A DNA stretch of 38,878 nucleotides. Source: WHSV01 sp050694055. GTDB taxonomy: Bacteria > Actinomycetota > CADDZG01 > WHSQ01. The notes under the pieces were generated by a model. The model was not told the origin of the DNA and searched no databases. It worked only from the letters and a program-made list of their open reading frames with translations. Of this stretch, positions 15,059 to 24,164 are shown one piece after another (the first letter of the stretch is position 1; the number at the start of each line of letters is the position of its first letter). A program made the translations under genes and the position numbers. The stretch lies in contig JBOGWX010000103.1 of the NCBI GenBank assembly GCA_050694055.1, positions 1-38,878 on the forward strand, given 5' to 3'.

Positions 15059-16279
15059 ATGGCAGGCAACAAAGCGGTCGCGTACATAGGGCCGGGCAAG
15101 GTCGAAGTTCAGACGATCGACTACCCGGGGCTGGTCCTTCAGGATGGCCCGGGCGTCGACAAGCGAAACATCGGCCGCAAGTGCGATCACGGCGTCATTC
15201 TCAAGATCGTAGCGACCAACATCTGCGGAAGCGACCAGCACATGGTGCGCGGTCGCACGACCGCACCCCAGGACCTCGTCCTCGGACACGAGATCACCGG
15301 CGAGGTCATCGAGTTGGGACGGGACGTCGAGTTCATCAAGGAGGGTGACCTCGTTTCGGTCCCGTTCAACATAGCGTGCGGCCGCTGCTGGAACTGTAAG
15401 GAACGCAAGACCGGGATCTGCCTGAACGTGAACCCCGCGCGCCCCGGATCCGCCTACGGCTACGTCGACATGGGCGGCTGGGTCGGGGGCCAGGCCCAGT
15501 ACGTCATGGTTCCATATGCGGACTTCAACGTCTTGAAGTTTCCCGACAAGGACCAGGCGATGGAGAAGATCAGGGACCTCACGATGTTGTCCGACATCTT
15601 CCCGACGGGCTTTCACGGCGTCTACAGCGCGGGCGTCGGACCCGGCTCCACGGTTTACATCGCCGGCGCGGGCCCGGTGGGCCTCGCCGCCGCCCACTCG
15701 GCGCAGTTCCTGGGCGCGGCGGCCGTCCTCGTGGGCGACATGATCGACGAGCGCTTGGCGCAGGCCAAGAGCTTCGGGTGCGAGACCATCGACCTCAAGC
15801 AGTCTGCGAGTCTGCCCGAGCAGATCGATCAGATCCTCGGCCTTCCCGAGGTCGACGCGGCGGTCGACTGCGTCGGGTTCGAGGCACGCGGCCACGGCGC
15901 GGATGCCGACCACGAGGCCCCCGCGACCGTGTTGAACTCGATCATGGAGGTGGCCAAGGCGGGCGGACGCCTCGGCATCCCCGGCCTCTACGTGACCGGA
16001 GACCCGGGGGGCATCGACGACGCCGCCAAGGTCGGATCGCTGAGCATCCGGATCGGACTCGGGTGGGCCAAGTCGCACGTCTTCACGACCGGCCAGTGCC
16101 CGGTGATGATGTACCACCGGCACTTGATGCAGGCGATCCTGCACGACAAGGTCCAGATCGCAAAGGCAGTCAACGCGACCGTCATCTCCCTCGATGACGC
16201 GCCGCAGGGCTACAAGGACTTCGACAAGGGCGCCAGCAAGAAGTTCGTGCTGAACCCACACGGCCTGGTCGCGGCCTAG
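15059..16279 (+). CDS. fdhA: glutathione-independent formaldehyde dehydrogenase
   Basis: A 406-residue zinc-dependent medium-chain dehydrogenase, very close to Pseudomonas putida FdhA. It oxidises (or dismutates) formaldehyde with tightly bound NAD. Catalytic zinc ligands are Cys56, His77 and Asp179. Structural zinc ligands are Cys107, Cys110, Cys113 and Cys121. Each is exactly ten residues on from the P. putida position, explained by an insertion near residues 24-34. The NAD motif is GAGPVGLAAA. The start at ATG 15059 is chosen over ATG 15038 because GGAAGGGAG lies just before it and family proteins begin there. It is followed by a strong stem-loop. Its presence implies formaldehyde generation from demethylation or C1 metabolism. 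Confidence 0.92.
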   Translation: MAGNKAVAYIGPGKVEVQTIDYPGLVLQDGPGVDKRNIGRKCDHGVILKIVATNICGSDQHMVRGRTTAPQDLVLGHEITGEVIELGRDVEFIKEGDLVSVPFNIACGRCWNCKERKTGICLNVNPARPGSAYGYVDMGGWVGGQAQYVMVPYADFNVLKFPDKDQAMEKIRDLTMLSDIFPTGFHGVYSAGVGPGSTVYIAGAGPVGLAAAHSAQFLGAAAVLVGDMIDERLAQAKSFGCETIDLKQSASLPEQIDQILGLPEVDAAVDCVGFEARGHGADADHEAPATVLNSIMEVAKAGGRLGIPGLYVTGDPGGIDDAAKVGSLSIRIGLGWAKSHVFTTGQCPVMMYHRHLMQAILHDKVQIAKAVNATVISLDDAPQGYKDFDKGASKKFVLNPHGLVAA

Positions 16280-16337
16280 CCCCGGAGTGCCGCCGAGCGG
16301 GGCGATGCAGCCTCGCGTCGGACGGCAGTTGCACTTT

Positions 16338-16377
16338 CGGACCCTGAGGTGTCGGCCCACACGCCTCTCAGGGTCCG
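16338..16377 (+). terminator. strong stem-loop after formaldehyde dehydrogenase
   Basis: CGGACCCTGAG (16338-16348) pairs perfectly with CTCAGGGTCCG (16367-16377). The stem lies 58 bases after the fdhA stop. No T-run follows, as is common for actinobacterial terminators. Confidence 0.6.
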
Positions 16378-16429
16378 AGAGTTCGCGCCCCGGCGGTGAG
16401 CGGCGCGAGGATGTCCCCGGGGGTGCGAT

Positions 16430-17773
16430 CTGATCTACGAAGCCGAATTCGAAGCGATGAGGTCCGCCGAACGGCGGAGCCTGCAGTCCGAGCGGCTATC
16501 GGGTCTCGTCGCGCGGGTCTACGAGCGAGTCGACTTCTATCGCGAGAAGTTCGACGAAGCCGGCTTGAAGCCGGGCGACGTCTCCTCGATCGAAGACATC
16601 ACGACCCTCCCGATCACTCGCAAGCAGGACCTGCGGGAGCACTACCCGTTCGGCCTCTTTGCCCGGCAGGGCGAAGAGATCAGCCGCATCCATGCCTCCT
16701 CGGGTACGACCGGCAAGCCGACCGTCGTGGGTTACACCCGAGAAGATGTCGACCTCTTTGCTCGAGTGAACGCTCGTTGTCTGGCGATGGCGGGCGCCCA
16801 GCCGGGCATGATGTTGCACAACGCCTACGGTTACGGGCTGTTTACCGGCGGGCTCGGACTCCACTACGGAGCCGAGCGACTTGGCATGACGGTCGTGCCC
16901 GTGTCCGGAGGAATGACCGAGCGTCAGCTCACGCTCATCACCGACTTTCGTCCGGACATGATCTCGTGCACCCCGAGTTACGGGCTGACTCTCGTGCAGG
17001 AGTTCGCCCAGCGCGGGATCGCGCCCGGTGAAATCTCGCTCAGCCTGGGCATTCTGGGGGCCGAGCCGTGGACCGAGATGATGCGGGAATCAGTCGATGC
17101 GGGCCTGGGTCTGAAGGCGACGAACATCTACGGGCTCAGCGAGATCATCGGTCCCGGGGTGTCGTGCGAGTGTGTCGAGGAGCGCAGCGGCAGCCACGTC
17201 AACGAGGACCACTTCTATCCGGAGATCCTGGACCCGGCCACGGGCGAACCGGTGGCGGAAGGTCGGGAGGGCGTGCTGGTCTTCACGACGCTCACCAAGC
17301 AGGCTCTCCCCCTGCTGCGTTACTGGACCGGCGATATCACCTCGCTCTCGAGCGAGGAGTGCGGCTGCGGACGCACGCTGAGGCGCATGGCGCTGATCAA
17401 GGGACGCACCGATGACATGCTGATCATCCGCGGCGTAAACCTCTACCCCACAGAGATCGAGTTGGCACTGGGCCGGATGAGTGAGCTATCGCCGCACTAC
17501 CGTCTGGTCGTGACGCGCGAGTCCACGCTCGATGAGCTAACCGTCGAGACGGAGGTCACCGATGAGGTCTTTCGGGCCGTGGGGGCCCGCGTGCTCGATG
17601 ACGAGGTCGTCGCCGCGAACCAGTTCCTGAGTGGGCTGCGGGCACGCATTCAACGGGACATCAAGGACTCGCACGGCGTGAGCGCGCGCGTCGTGCTCAA
17701 GTCGCCGGGCACGGTGCCGCGCAGCGAGGGTGGCAAGCTCAACCGGGTGGAGGACCGCCGCAACCTATTCTGA
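16430..17773 (+). CDS. paaK: phenylacetate-CoA ligase family protein
   Basis: About 447 residues, an adenylate-forming enzyme that activates phenylacetate (or a related aryl acid) to its CoA thioester with ATP. The phosphate-binding loop is ASSGTTGKPTVVGYT. Later motifs are NIYGLSEIIGPG, YWTGDITSL, then the C-terminal domain hinge GRTDDMLIIRGVNLYPTEIE. The first conventional start is ATG 16457, but the conserved family N-terminus (IYEAEFEAM here; often IWDPEFETM-like) lies upstream. No in-frame ATG, GTG or TTG covers it, whereas CTG 16430 does, with a G-rich ribosome site six bases before. The alternative is 16457-17773. It converges with hpaD. Whether the substrate is phenylacetate or a hydroxylated relative is not decidable. 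Confidence 0.88.
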   Translation: MIYEAEFEAMRSAERRSLQSERLSGLVARVYERVDFYREKFDEAGLKPGDVSSIEDITTLPITRKQDLREHYPFGLFARQGEEISRIHASSGTTGKPTVVGYTREDVDLFARVNARCLAMAGAQPGMMLHNAYGYGLFTGGLGLHYGAERLGMTVVPVSGGMTERQLTLITDFRPDMISCTPSYGLTLVQEFAQRGIAPGEISLSLGILGAEPWTEMMRESVDAGLGLKATNIYGLSEIIGPGVSCECVEERSGSHVNEDHFYPEILDPATGEPVAEGREGVLVFTTLTKQALPLLRYWTGDITSLSSEECGCGRTLRRMALIKGRTDDMLIIRGVNLYPTEIELALGRMSELSPHYRLVVTRESTLDELTVETEVTDEVFRAVGARVLDDEVVAANQFLSGLRARIQRDIKDSHGVSARVVLKSPGTVPRSEGGKLNRVEDRRNLF

Positions 17774-17790
17774 ATCACTTGGGCGGCCCG

Positions 17791-18792
17791 CTATGTGACG
17801 GTCTGTGGCCGCTCCTGAAGTTGCTCGTCGCGCACTCCAACGATGTCCCCGTCGTAGCCGGCAACGACCGATGACTCCTCGAACCAACTCGCCGGCGCGG
17901 CGTGTCCCCAGAAGGTTCCCCTCATTGGGTCGTTGACACTCCAGCGAAGCGGCTCGAGGCCTGGATCACCGGTGTAGTAATCGCTCGTGTACAGCTCTAT
18001 GCGATGCCCGTCCGGGTCGCGCAGGTACAGGAAGAACGCGTTCGACAGGCCGTGACGACCCGGCCCCCGTTCGATCGCGCCGGCATGACCCATCGCCGCC
18101 AGGCGATCGCAGGTGCGCAACACGCTCGTCGGATCGCTGACCCACCATCCCGTGTGATGCAGGCGCGGCCCCCGCCCGTTCATCAGCGCAACATCGTGAA
18201 CGTCCGGTTTCCTGAACATCCACGCGGCCCACAACCGCTCGTCCTCTCCATCCGTCGAGGTGTACTCCGAACAGCGGAAGCCGAGTCCTTTGTAGTAGTC
18301 GAAAGCTCTCTGGCAGTCGGGAACGTGGAGATTGAAATGGTCGAGTCGCAGCACCTCCGCACCCCGATGGAGGTCATAGCGTCGCAGCAGCGAGTCGACA
18401 CCCTCCATCTCGCAGAAGAATTCGACGGGAAAGCCGAGTGGGTCCTGCACCCTCAGCGCTCGACCCTGCCCCGGCTCCTCGTCCTTCACCCAGAAGGGCT
18501 GCAAGCCTTGCGTGCCGCAGTGGTCGAATAGGCGATCGAGATCCTGAGCGGAAGCGACCCGGAATGCTAGGTGACCGATGTGGGCGGAGTCCCCCCGTCG
18601 CAGAACGAGGGAATGGTGGAGCCGCTCTTCGTAGCCGCGCAAGTAGATCGAGTCCGGGGTCTCGAGGCTCATGACGAAACCGAGCACGTCGACGTAGAAG
18701 TCGTGTGCGCGATGAAGGTCGGTGACTACGTACTCGGCGTGAGCTGCTCGGCGTATGTCGAAGTCCGGCTCGGCGTAGGTGAAGTCGATCAT
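17791..18792 (-). CDS. hpaD: homoprotocatechuate (3,4-dihydroxyphenylacetate) 2,3-dioxygenase
   Basis: A 333-residue two-module vicinal-oxygen-chelate dioxygenase that opens the ring of 3,4-dihydroxyphenylacetate next to the hydroxyls (meta cleavage). Compared with the Brevibacterium fuscum enzyme, the metal ligands are His152, His213 and Glu266. Second-sphere His199, Arg242, Tyr256 and Trp191 are all present. The C-terminal SDYYTGDP and WG segments, which form the lid, are also there. The metal is Fe(II) or Mn(II). The ATG overlaps the hpaB stop (TGATG), and it is the last gene of the operon. It might also accept other catechols, but context and residues favour homoprotocatechuate. Confidence 0.93.
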   Translation of the reverse strand: MIDFTYAEPDFDIRRAAHAEYVVTDLHRAHDFYVDVLGFVMSLETPDSIYLRGYEERLHHSLVLRRGDSAHIGHLAFRVASAQDLDRLFDHCGTQGLQPFWVKDEEPGQGRALRVQDPLGFPVEFFCEMEGVDSLLRRYDLHRGAEVLRLDHFNLHVPDCQRAFDYYKGLGFRCSEYTSTDGEDERLWAAWMFRKPDVHDVALMNGRGPRLHHTGWWVSDPTSVLRTCDRLAAMGHAGAIERGPGRHGLSNAFFLYLRDPDGHRIELYTSDYYTGDPGLEPLRWSVNDPMRGTFWGHAAPASWFEESSVVAGYDGDIVGVRDEQLQERPQTVT

Positions 18793-20252
18793 CAGTTATC
18801 GCGCTGCAGGAACTCTGTGATGCGATTCATGTATTCGGAACGGTCGTAGCTCGCGACCAGCAGGCCCACCATGCGCACCGGGTCACCGAAGAAGTAGTGC
18901 TCGTAGACTTCCTGGCGTCCGGCGAAGCTCGAAACGCTGGCGTCCCAGGCAAGTCGAAAGAGCTTCACGCGCTCGACCCCGTCCATCGAGGCACAGGCGA
19001 GGTACTTGTCGACGTCCTCGCGCCCCTCACCCGTCGCATCGCCTTCGGTCGGAAGCCCGAAGAGCCCCGAGGCGGACATCTTCCAGATGGTGTCCAGGAA
19101 CTGTGGGTACTGTTTGGGGAACCAGTTACGAGCGGCGTTGAGCGGCGCCCACTTCGGCGTCATGACGCCCCAGTTGTTCACCTCGGCGTCGACCTCAGAG
19201 CTACGCAGGAAAGACTTGAGCGTCTCGAGCGCAATGATGATCTCGCCGATCTTCTCCTGGATGTGCTGGAACTGCTCGATCTTGATCGCGTCGGCGATCG
19301 TGGAGATGAGACCGAGCACGAACTCGGTCTTGGCGAGATCCTTGATCACGACCTGGTGTGTCATGTGCACCAGAGCGCCCGTCTCGTTGTACAGGCGTCC
19401 TCTCGTCAGCAACTCGGGGTGTCGAATCATGAAGCAGCGCTCGTAGGGAACCAGGACGTTGTCGAAGATCGCCACCGCGTCGATCTCGTCGAAGCGGGAA
19501 CCGAAGGGATGATCGAAGCGACTGCGTCCGTAGTCGAAGCTCTCGCGGCACAGAAAGCGGAGACCGGGCGTATCACAGGGAATGGCGAAGGCGTAGCTGT
19601 AGGGCTCGTCCTCCGGCCGGTTCTGCAGCACGGTCGATGGGAAGACCATGATCTCGTCGGCGATGGGGCCGATGGTCGCGAGCATGCGAGCCCCACGAAC
19701 GACGATGCCCTCGTCGTTCTCATCGACTATCCCTGCAGCCAGGAACGGGTCGGTCTGCTCGCTCGGCGGCTTGCTGCGGTTGCTCTGCGGATTGATCAGA
19801 GTGTGGGTCAGCAGCAGGTCGTTCTCGCGCACGTGGGTGTAGTAGTTACGGATGTTTTCGGCGAATTGCGGGTCGACCTGCCCGAACCAGTCGGCGGCCG
19901 AGGCCATCGCCATGATCGAGCTGTTGAGGTAGTCGCCCGTGCGCCCGAGCTGGCCCAGGCTGAAGTCTGACCAGGTCTTGATCATCTTCCTTCGACGCTC
20001 GATGTCCTCCATCGTCTCGGGCTGCAGAAAGGACATGCTGACTCGCTCGCCGCTCGTCGGTGACTCGTAGGTCATCGTGTCCCTGAGTTTCGAGTCGTGC
20101 TGCATATCGAAGAGCTGCCCGTAGCTGCGGACGACGTTGCGAAAGGCGGGATGCTCGGCGATCCCCTTCTCGACTCGCTCGCCGTGGATCTGGACGTCGC
20201 GGCTCGAGTTGTTCAGCGCATCGATGTAGCTCTGTCCCGTACGTGCCGGCAT
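18792..20252 (-). CDS. hpaB: 4-hydroxyphenylacetate 3-monooxygenase, oxygenase component
   Basis: A 486-residue reduced-flavin-dependent monooxygenase that hydroxylates 4-hydroxyphenylacetate to 3,4-dihydroxyphenylacetate, using FADH2 supplied by HpaC. The acyl-CoA-dehydrogenase-like fold is evident. GRTGDYLN (Arg104, Tyr108) and LTHTLINPQ (His150) correspond to the substrate-binding Arg, Tyr and His of the family. The later AAGIVDENDEGIVVRGARMLATI and YYFGDPVR-like endings are also conserved. Length is normal (about 480-520). It lies 6 bp after hpaE, with AAGGGGGTAG as ribosome site. Confidence 0.93.
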   Translation of the reverse strand: MPARTGQSYIDALNNSSRDVQIHGERVEKGIAEHPAFRNVVRSYGQLFDMQHDSKLRDTMTYESPTSGERVSMSFLQPETMEDIERRRKMIKTWSDFSLGQLGRTGDYLNSSIMAMASAADWFGQVDPQFAENIRNYYTHVRENDLLLTHTLINPQSNRSKPPSEQTDPFLAAGIVDENDEGIVVRGARMLATIGPIADEIMVFPSTVLQNRPEDEPYSYAFAIPCDTPGLRFLCRESFDYGRSRFDHPFGSRFDEIDAVAIFDNVLVPYERCFMIRHPELLTRGRLYNETGALVHMTHQVVIKDLAKTEFVLGLISTIADAIKIEQFQHIQEKIGEIIIALETLKSFLRSSEVDAEVNNWGVMTPKWAPLNAARNWFPKQYPQFLDTIWKMSASGLFGLPTEGDATGEGREDVDKYLACASMDGVERVKLFRLAWDASVSSFAGRQEVYEHYFFGDPVRMVGLLVASYDRSEYMNRITEFLQRDN

Positions 20253-20258
20253 GCGTGA

Positions 20259-21740
20259 CTACCCCCTTGTTCCGAATCGCGGAATGTGATGTTCGCCCAG
20301 TGCAACGTGAATCGTCTCGAGCTCGCAGTAGAACTCGAAACTGTAGAGACCGCCCTCGCGCCCCATGCCGGAGTCCTTCACGCCTCCGAAGGGCATACGC
20401 AGATCGCGCACGTTCTGGCTGTTGATCCACACCATGCCCGTTTCTATGGCCTGCGCCACCGAATGTGCCTTCGTCAGATCGCTGCTCCAGACGTAGCCGG
20501 CAAGCCCGTAGCGTACGTCGTTGGCGAGTTCGATTGCCTCCTCCGTCGATGTGAACTTGGTTGCGACGAGCACGGGCCCGAAGATCTCCTCCTGGAAGAC
20601 CCGGGCCGAGCGATCGACATCGGCGAACACGGTGGCCTGAAGGAAGTTTCCCTCGGGCAGGTGATCGGGACGCTCCCCGCCGGCGACCACGCGCGCCTCC
20701 TCCTTGCCCGACTCGACGTAGCTCATGACCCTCTCGTGGTGCTCGGGATGGATGAGGGGCCCCAACTCGGTCGCCGCGTTGGTGGGATCGCCGACGCGCA
20801 AGTTCCCGGCGCGTTCACCGACCGCCGCGATGAAGTCGTCGTAGATGGCGTCCTCGACGAGCAGGCGCGAACCGGCGGTGCAGCGCTCACCGTTCAGCGA
20901 GAAGACCCCGAAGACCGCGGCGTCGACGGCGCGCTCGAGGTTCGCGTCGGCGAACACGACGACCGGAGACTTGCCGCCGAGCTCCATCGAGTAACGCTTG
21001 AGCGTGTCGGCTCCGTTGCGAATGATGGATTTGCCCGTCGTCGTCTCTCCTGTGAACGAGATGAGATCCACGCCGGGGTGTGTCACCAGTGGAGCGCCCG
21101 CGGTTTCGCCGAAGCCGTGTACCAGGTTGAAGACTCCCGGCGGAAGATCCGCCTCGGCTATCAACTCCGCGAGCTTGCTGGCGGTGATCGGCGACCACTC
21201 GGCCGGCTTGAGCACGGCGGTGCAACCCGACGCCAGGCAGGGCGCGATCTTCCACGACTCGAGCATCAAAGGGGTGTTCCAAGGAGTAATGAGACCCGCT
21301 ACCCCCACCGGCTTGTGCACCGTGTAGTTGAGGAACTCCGTCCCCACCCTGTGTGCCTCGCCACCGAGATCCTGGATGGTTCGGGCGAAGAAGCGGAAGT
21401 TCTGGGCAGCGCGCGCGGCTTGACCCTTGGCCTGTGTGATCGGAAGTCCCGTATCCATGACCTCGAGCTCGGCGATCTCTTCGCCCCGCGATTCCATGAC
21501 CTCCGCGATCTTGACGAGGTGGGCGGCGCGTTCTTTGGCCGCCATGCGCGGCCAGGGGCCCTCGTCGAAGGCGCGCCGGGCGGCCTCTACGGCGGCGTCT
21601 ACATCGGCCGCGCGGCCCTCGGCCACCTCGGTGATGACCTGGTTCGTCGTAGGGTTCAGCGTCTCGAAGGTGCGGCTCTCGGCGCCGGAGCGAAACTCGC
21701 CGTCGATGTAGTGAAGCGGCTGCTTGACCGGATCTGTCAT
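20259..21740 (-). CDS. hpaE: 5-carboxymethyl-2-hydroxymuconate semialdehyde dehydrogenase
   Basis: A 493-residue NAD-dependent aldehyde dehydrogenase that oxidises the ring-cleavage product of HpaD to the dicarboxylate. Catalytic Cys287 is in LNGERCTAG, general base Glu253 in MELGGKSP, and Asn155 in TPWNTP. The C-terminal MPFGGVKDSGMGREGG is typical of the hpaE/betaine-aldehyde branch. ATG 21740 is used: it overlaps the hpaG stop (ATGA), and GGAGGAGGG lies nine bases before it. An ATG three codons earlier would leave no spacing. Function rests on operon position as well as sequence. Confidence 0.9.
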   Translation of the reverse strand: MTDPVKQPLHYIDGEFRSGAESRTFETLNPTTNQVITEVAEGRAADVDAAVEAARRAFDEGPWPRMAAKERAAHLVKIAEVMESRGEEIAELEVMDTGLPITQAKGQAARAAQNFRFFARTIQDLGGEAHRVGTEFLNYTVHKPVGVAGLITPWNTPLMLESWKIAPCLASGCTAVLKPAEWSPITASKLAELIAEADLPPGVFNLVHGFGETAGAPLVTHPGVDLISFTGETTTGKSIIRNGADTLKRYSMELGGKSPVVVFADANLERAVDAAVFGVFSLNGERCTAGSRLLVEDAIYDDFIAAVGERAGNLRVGDPTNAATELGPLIHPEHHERVMSYVESGKEEARVVAGGERPDHLPEGNFLQATVFADVDRSARVFQEEIFGPVLVATKFTSTEEAIELANDVRYGLAGYVWSSDLTKAHSVAQAIETGMVWINSQNVRDLRMPFGGVKDSGMGREGGLYSFEFYCELETIHVALGEHHIPRFGTRG

Positions 21741-22501
21741 CCGCGCCATCCCTCCTCCGGCTCGTCTACCACCGGATTCACGAGCGATCCCAGCCCGTCG
21801 ATCTCGAGTCGCATGACATCTCCGGCACGCACATGGCTGAGTCCCTTCGGCGTGCCGGTAAGAATCATGTCGCTGGGCTCCAAAGTCATGAATCGGGTGA
21901 TGAACTCGATGATCTCGGGGATCTTCCACATGAGGTCTTTGGTGTTGCCCTGCTGGCGCAGCTCGTCGTTGACGTAGGTGCGCATGTCGAGCGAGTTCGG
22001 ATCGTCGATCTCTCCCTCGACGAGGTACGGGCCGATGGGACCGAAGCTGTCCCAGCCCTTCGCCTTCACGGGGGGCCGGTAGAGGTTGCCGACGAAGTCA
22101 CGGACGGTGACGTCGTTCGCGATCGTGTAACCGCGTATGTAGGCGGCCGCGTCCTCCGCACGAATGTTACGAGCGCGCCGGCCGATTACGACCGCAAGCT
22201 CGTTCTCGTAGTGCATGTAGTCGACCCCCTGTGGGCGGACGACCTCGGCCCTGTGCGCGACCCAGGAGTTCGACGGCTTGAAGAAGAGCACCGGCTCTTT
22301 GGGTTTGTCGAGGCCGAGCTCCTCGGCGTGGTCGGCGTAGTTGAGCGCGAGCCCGATGACTTTGCGAGGCACGATCGGCAGCATGAACGTGACCTCTCCG
22401 GTCGCGTAGGCGACGCCGGTTTCGGCTCGCAGGACCCCCTCGGAGATGAGCTCGCCCTCGTGATAGCGCCCCTCGGCGATGAACCGAGCGCGTTTCGCCA
22501 C
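21737..22501 (-). CDS. hpaG: fumarylacetoacetate hydrolase family protein, HpaG-like decarboxylase/isomerase
   Basis: A 254-residue single FAH domain. The metal-binding region is HYENELAVVIGR with later DVTVRDF and a glycine-rich TGTPKGLSHVRAGD. VPRKVIGLALNYADHAEE and LFFKPSNSWVAHRAEV match 2-hydroxyhepta-2,4-diene-1,7-dioate isomerase / 5-oxopent-3-ene-1,2,5-tricarboxylate decarboxylase. In E. coli HpaG two such domains are fused; only one is found here, so it either does both reactions or the second is encoded elsewhere. The GTG start touches the dapA-like stop and has AAGGAGG upstream. Confidence 0.85.
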   Translation of the reverse strand: MAKRARFIAEGRYHEGELISEGVLRAETGVAYATGEVTFMLPIVPRKVIGLALNYADHAEELGLDKPKEPVLFFKPSNSWVAHRAEVVRPQGVDYMHYENELAVVIGRRARNIRAEDAAAYIRGYTIANDVTVRDFVGNLYRPPVKAKGWDSFGPIGPYLVEGEIDDPNSLDMRTYVNDELRQQGNTKDLMWKIPEIIEFITRFMTLEPSDMILTGTPKGLSHVRAGDVMRLEIDGLGSLVNPVVDEPEEGWRG

Positions 22502-23508
22502 TAGGTGTCCTCCTTGGTCGTTTGATCTGCGACGGGCACCGTCTCCCACGACGGTGCCTCTTTGCGGCCGGGGGAAGGCTCCCTGGGCTTCGCCTCCTTG
22601 CCGACCCCCCCGGTAAGTCCGTAGCCCGCCAGCACCTTGCGGATCCTCTCTTGGTTGGCCGCAGAGGGCTCGCACATCGGGGGGCGCAGCGTCGGGTTGA
22701 TGCGGCCCAGCTCACCGAGCGCGAACTTGAGGGGGCCGGGATTGGTTTCGAAGAAGATCATGTCGTTGATCGGCAGCAGATGGTAGTGAAGCTCGATGGC
22801 CTGCTCCCATCGTCCGGCCGCGACGTGGTTGTAGATGTCTGCGACTTCGCGCGGCAGGAGGTTGGCCGTGGCACTGATATGACCGGCCCCCCCGATTGCG
22901 AGCATCGGATAACAAAGCAGCTCGATGCCGGAGTAGACGTTGAAGTCGCGACCGCACTGATGCAACACGCGACTGACGTGCTCGAAATCCTTGTTCGACT
23001 CTTTGGCGCCGACGACGTTGGAATGATCTCGCCGCAGCCGGGCCATGGTCTCCGGCGCCAGGTTGACGGCCGTCCGCCCGGGGATGTTGTAGATGATGAG
23101 GGGCACGTCGACCGCTTCGGCCAGGACCGCGAAATAGCGGTACAGACCCTCTTGAGAGGGCTTGTTGTAGTAGGGCACGATGACGAGGGCCGCGTCGGCG
23201 TCGAGCGCTGCGGCCTGCCGCGTCAATCGCAGGGTCTCTTCGAGATTGTTGGTCCCCGTGCCCGGAACGAACGGCACCCGGTCCGCGACCGTCTTGGCGG
23301 CGACCTCGATGACGTGCTCGCGCTCGTCGAGCGACAGAGAGCTGGGCTCGCCCGTCGTCCCCGTCACCGAGATTCCGTGGCTGCCGGACTCGATCTGCCA
23401 CTCGATCAGATCGACGAACCTGGTTTCGTCGAAGGCCAGGTCCTCGGCGAAGGGGGTGACGATCGGAACGATCGAACCCCGTATCTCCGATGGATCCCGC
23501 CGGCTCAT
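22501..23508 (-). CDS. DapA/DHDPS family aldolase in the hpa operon
   Basis: A 335-residue class I aldolase-fold protein. The Schiff-base lysine is Lys169 (GAKES), with Tyr140 and Arg145 in YNIPGRTAVN and the GTTGEPSSLS loop (residues 50-59) that binds the pyruvate carboxylate. These are the residues of dihydrodipicolinate synthase. It is about 35 residues longer than DHDPS owing to a Pro/Lys/Glu-rich tail (KEAKPREPSPGRKEAP region). Position between the regulator and hpaG suggests that it performs the retro-aldol release of pyruvate from 2,4-dihydroxyhept-2-enedioate, replacing the class II aldolase HpaI. A true lysine-pathway role is the alternative. The ATG overlaps the gntR stop. Confidence 0.82.
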   Translation of the reverse strand: MSRRDPSEIRGSIVPIVTPFAEDLAFDETRFVDLIEWQIESGSHGISVTGTTGEPSSLSLDEREHVIEVAAKTVADRVPFVPGTGTNNLEETLRLTRQAAALDADAALVIVPYYNKPSQEGLYRYFAVLAEAVDVPLIIYNIPGRTAVNLAPETMARLRRDHSNVVGAKESNKDFEHVSRVLHQCGRDFNVYSGIELLCYPMLAIGGAGHISATANLLPREVADIYNHVAAGRWEQAIELHYHLLPINDMIFFETNPGPLKFALGELGRINPTLRPPMCEPSAANQERIRKVLAGYGLTGGVGKEAKPREPSPGRKEAPSWETVPVADQTTKEDT

Positions 23509-24164
23509 ATGACCTTCTCCTCATCTTTGGTAAAGAGCACCCTGCGAAACGCATCGACCGTCCGAAGTTTGTGCTCGCGTGCGGCTCGTTCGATGGCTAC
23601 GAAGGGGGCCGACCGCTCGAGCAGGTCGATGATCTTGGCATGCTCGGCAACGGACTCGCGACCCCGGTTGGGGATGTAGGTGAAAACGGTTCGCCGGATT
23701 GCATCCATGCGCTCCTGCGTCTCGCCGATGACCTGCACCAGGTAGGCATTCGGGCAGCGCGCGTAGATCGCGCGGTGCCAGGCGCGGTTGAGCTTCGACG
23801 CTTCGACCATGTCGGTGACTCCGACCGCGGCGGCGATCGCGTCGTTGACCTCTCGCAGCGAGCGAAAGTCAATGGGCCGCAGGTGCTCGGCCGCGAGCGC
23901 GGTGGCGTTGCCCTCGAGAACCGCAAGCACATGCATCTCCTGTTCCCAACGCTCGTCGTCTAGAGGCGCCACCTGGGCCCCCACGTTGCGCGTGTAGACG
24001 ATCCAACCCTCGGCTTCGAGGCGGCGGAGTGCCTCGCGCACCGGCACAGGACTCACTCCCAGGTCGCGCGCAAGGGCATCGAGCACGAGTCGGTGGCCCG
24101 GCTCGTAAGTCCCGTCGACGATGCGTCGCCGCAACGCTGCGTAGGTGCGCTCGGACTTATTCAT
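23505..24164 (-). CDS. GntR-family (FCD) transcriptional regulator
   Basis: A 219-residue regulator with an N-terminal winged helix (residues 5-70: SERTYAALRRRIVDGTYEPG, then VSPVPVREALRRLEAEGW) and a C-terminal FCD ligand-binding domain. In that domain, His residues at AWHRAIY, AEHAKII and REHKLRT are the likely metal/ligand contacts; the usual Asp before the first is Asn. It lies within the hpa operon (8-bp overlap with hpaC, 4-bp overlap with the dapA-like gene). It probably autoregulates and controls the operon through the palindrome at 24713-24724, responding to a pathway acid. Confidence 0.9.
   Translation of the reverse strand: MNKSERTYAALRRRIVDGTYEPGHRLVLDALARDLGVSPVPVREALRRLEAEGWIVYTRNVGAQVAPLDDERWEQEMHVLAVLEGNATALAAEHLRPIDFRSLREVNDAIAAAVGVTDMVEASKLNRAWHRAIYARCPNAYLVQVIGETQERMDAIRRTVFTYIPNRGRESVAEHAKIIDLLERSAPFVAIERAAREHKLRTVDAFRRVLFTKDEEKVI

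Noticed and set aside
15008..16360. 450-codon open frame on the minus strand opposite formaldehyde dehydrogenase
   Set aside because: The plus-strand gene has all zinc ligands and cofactor motifs; the antisense frame has none.
17774..17790. possible terminator between convergent paaK and hpaD
   Set aside because: Only 17 bases separate the genes; a GGGC/GCCC pairing is too short to support a call.
20286..21977. 563-codon open frame on the plus strand opposite hpaE
   Set aside because: A shadow of the conserved aldehyde dehydrogenase; Arg/Gly-rich composition without motifs.
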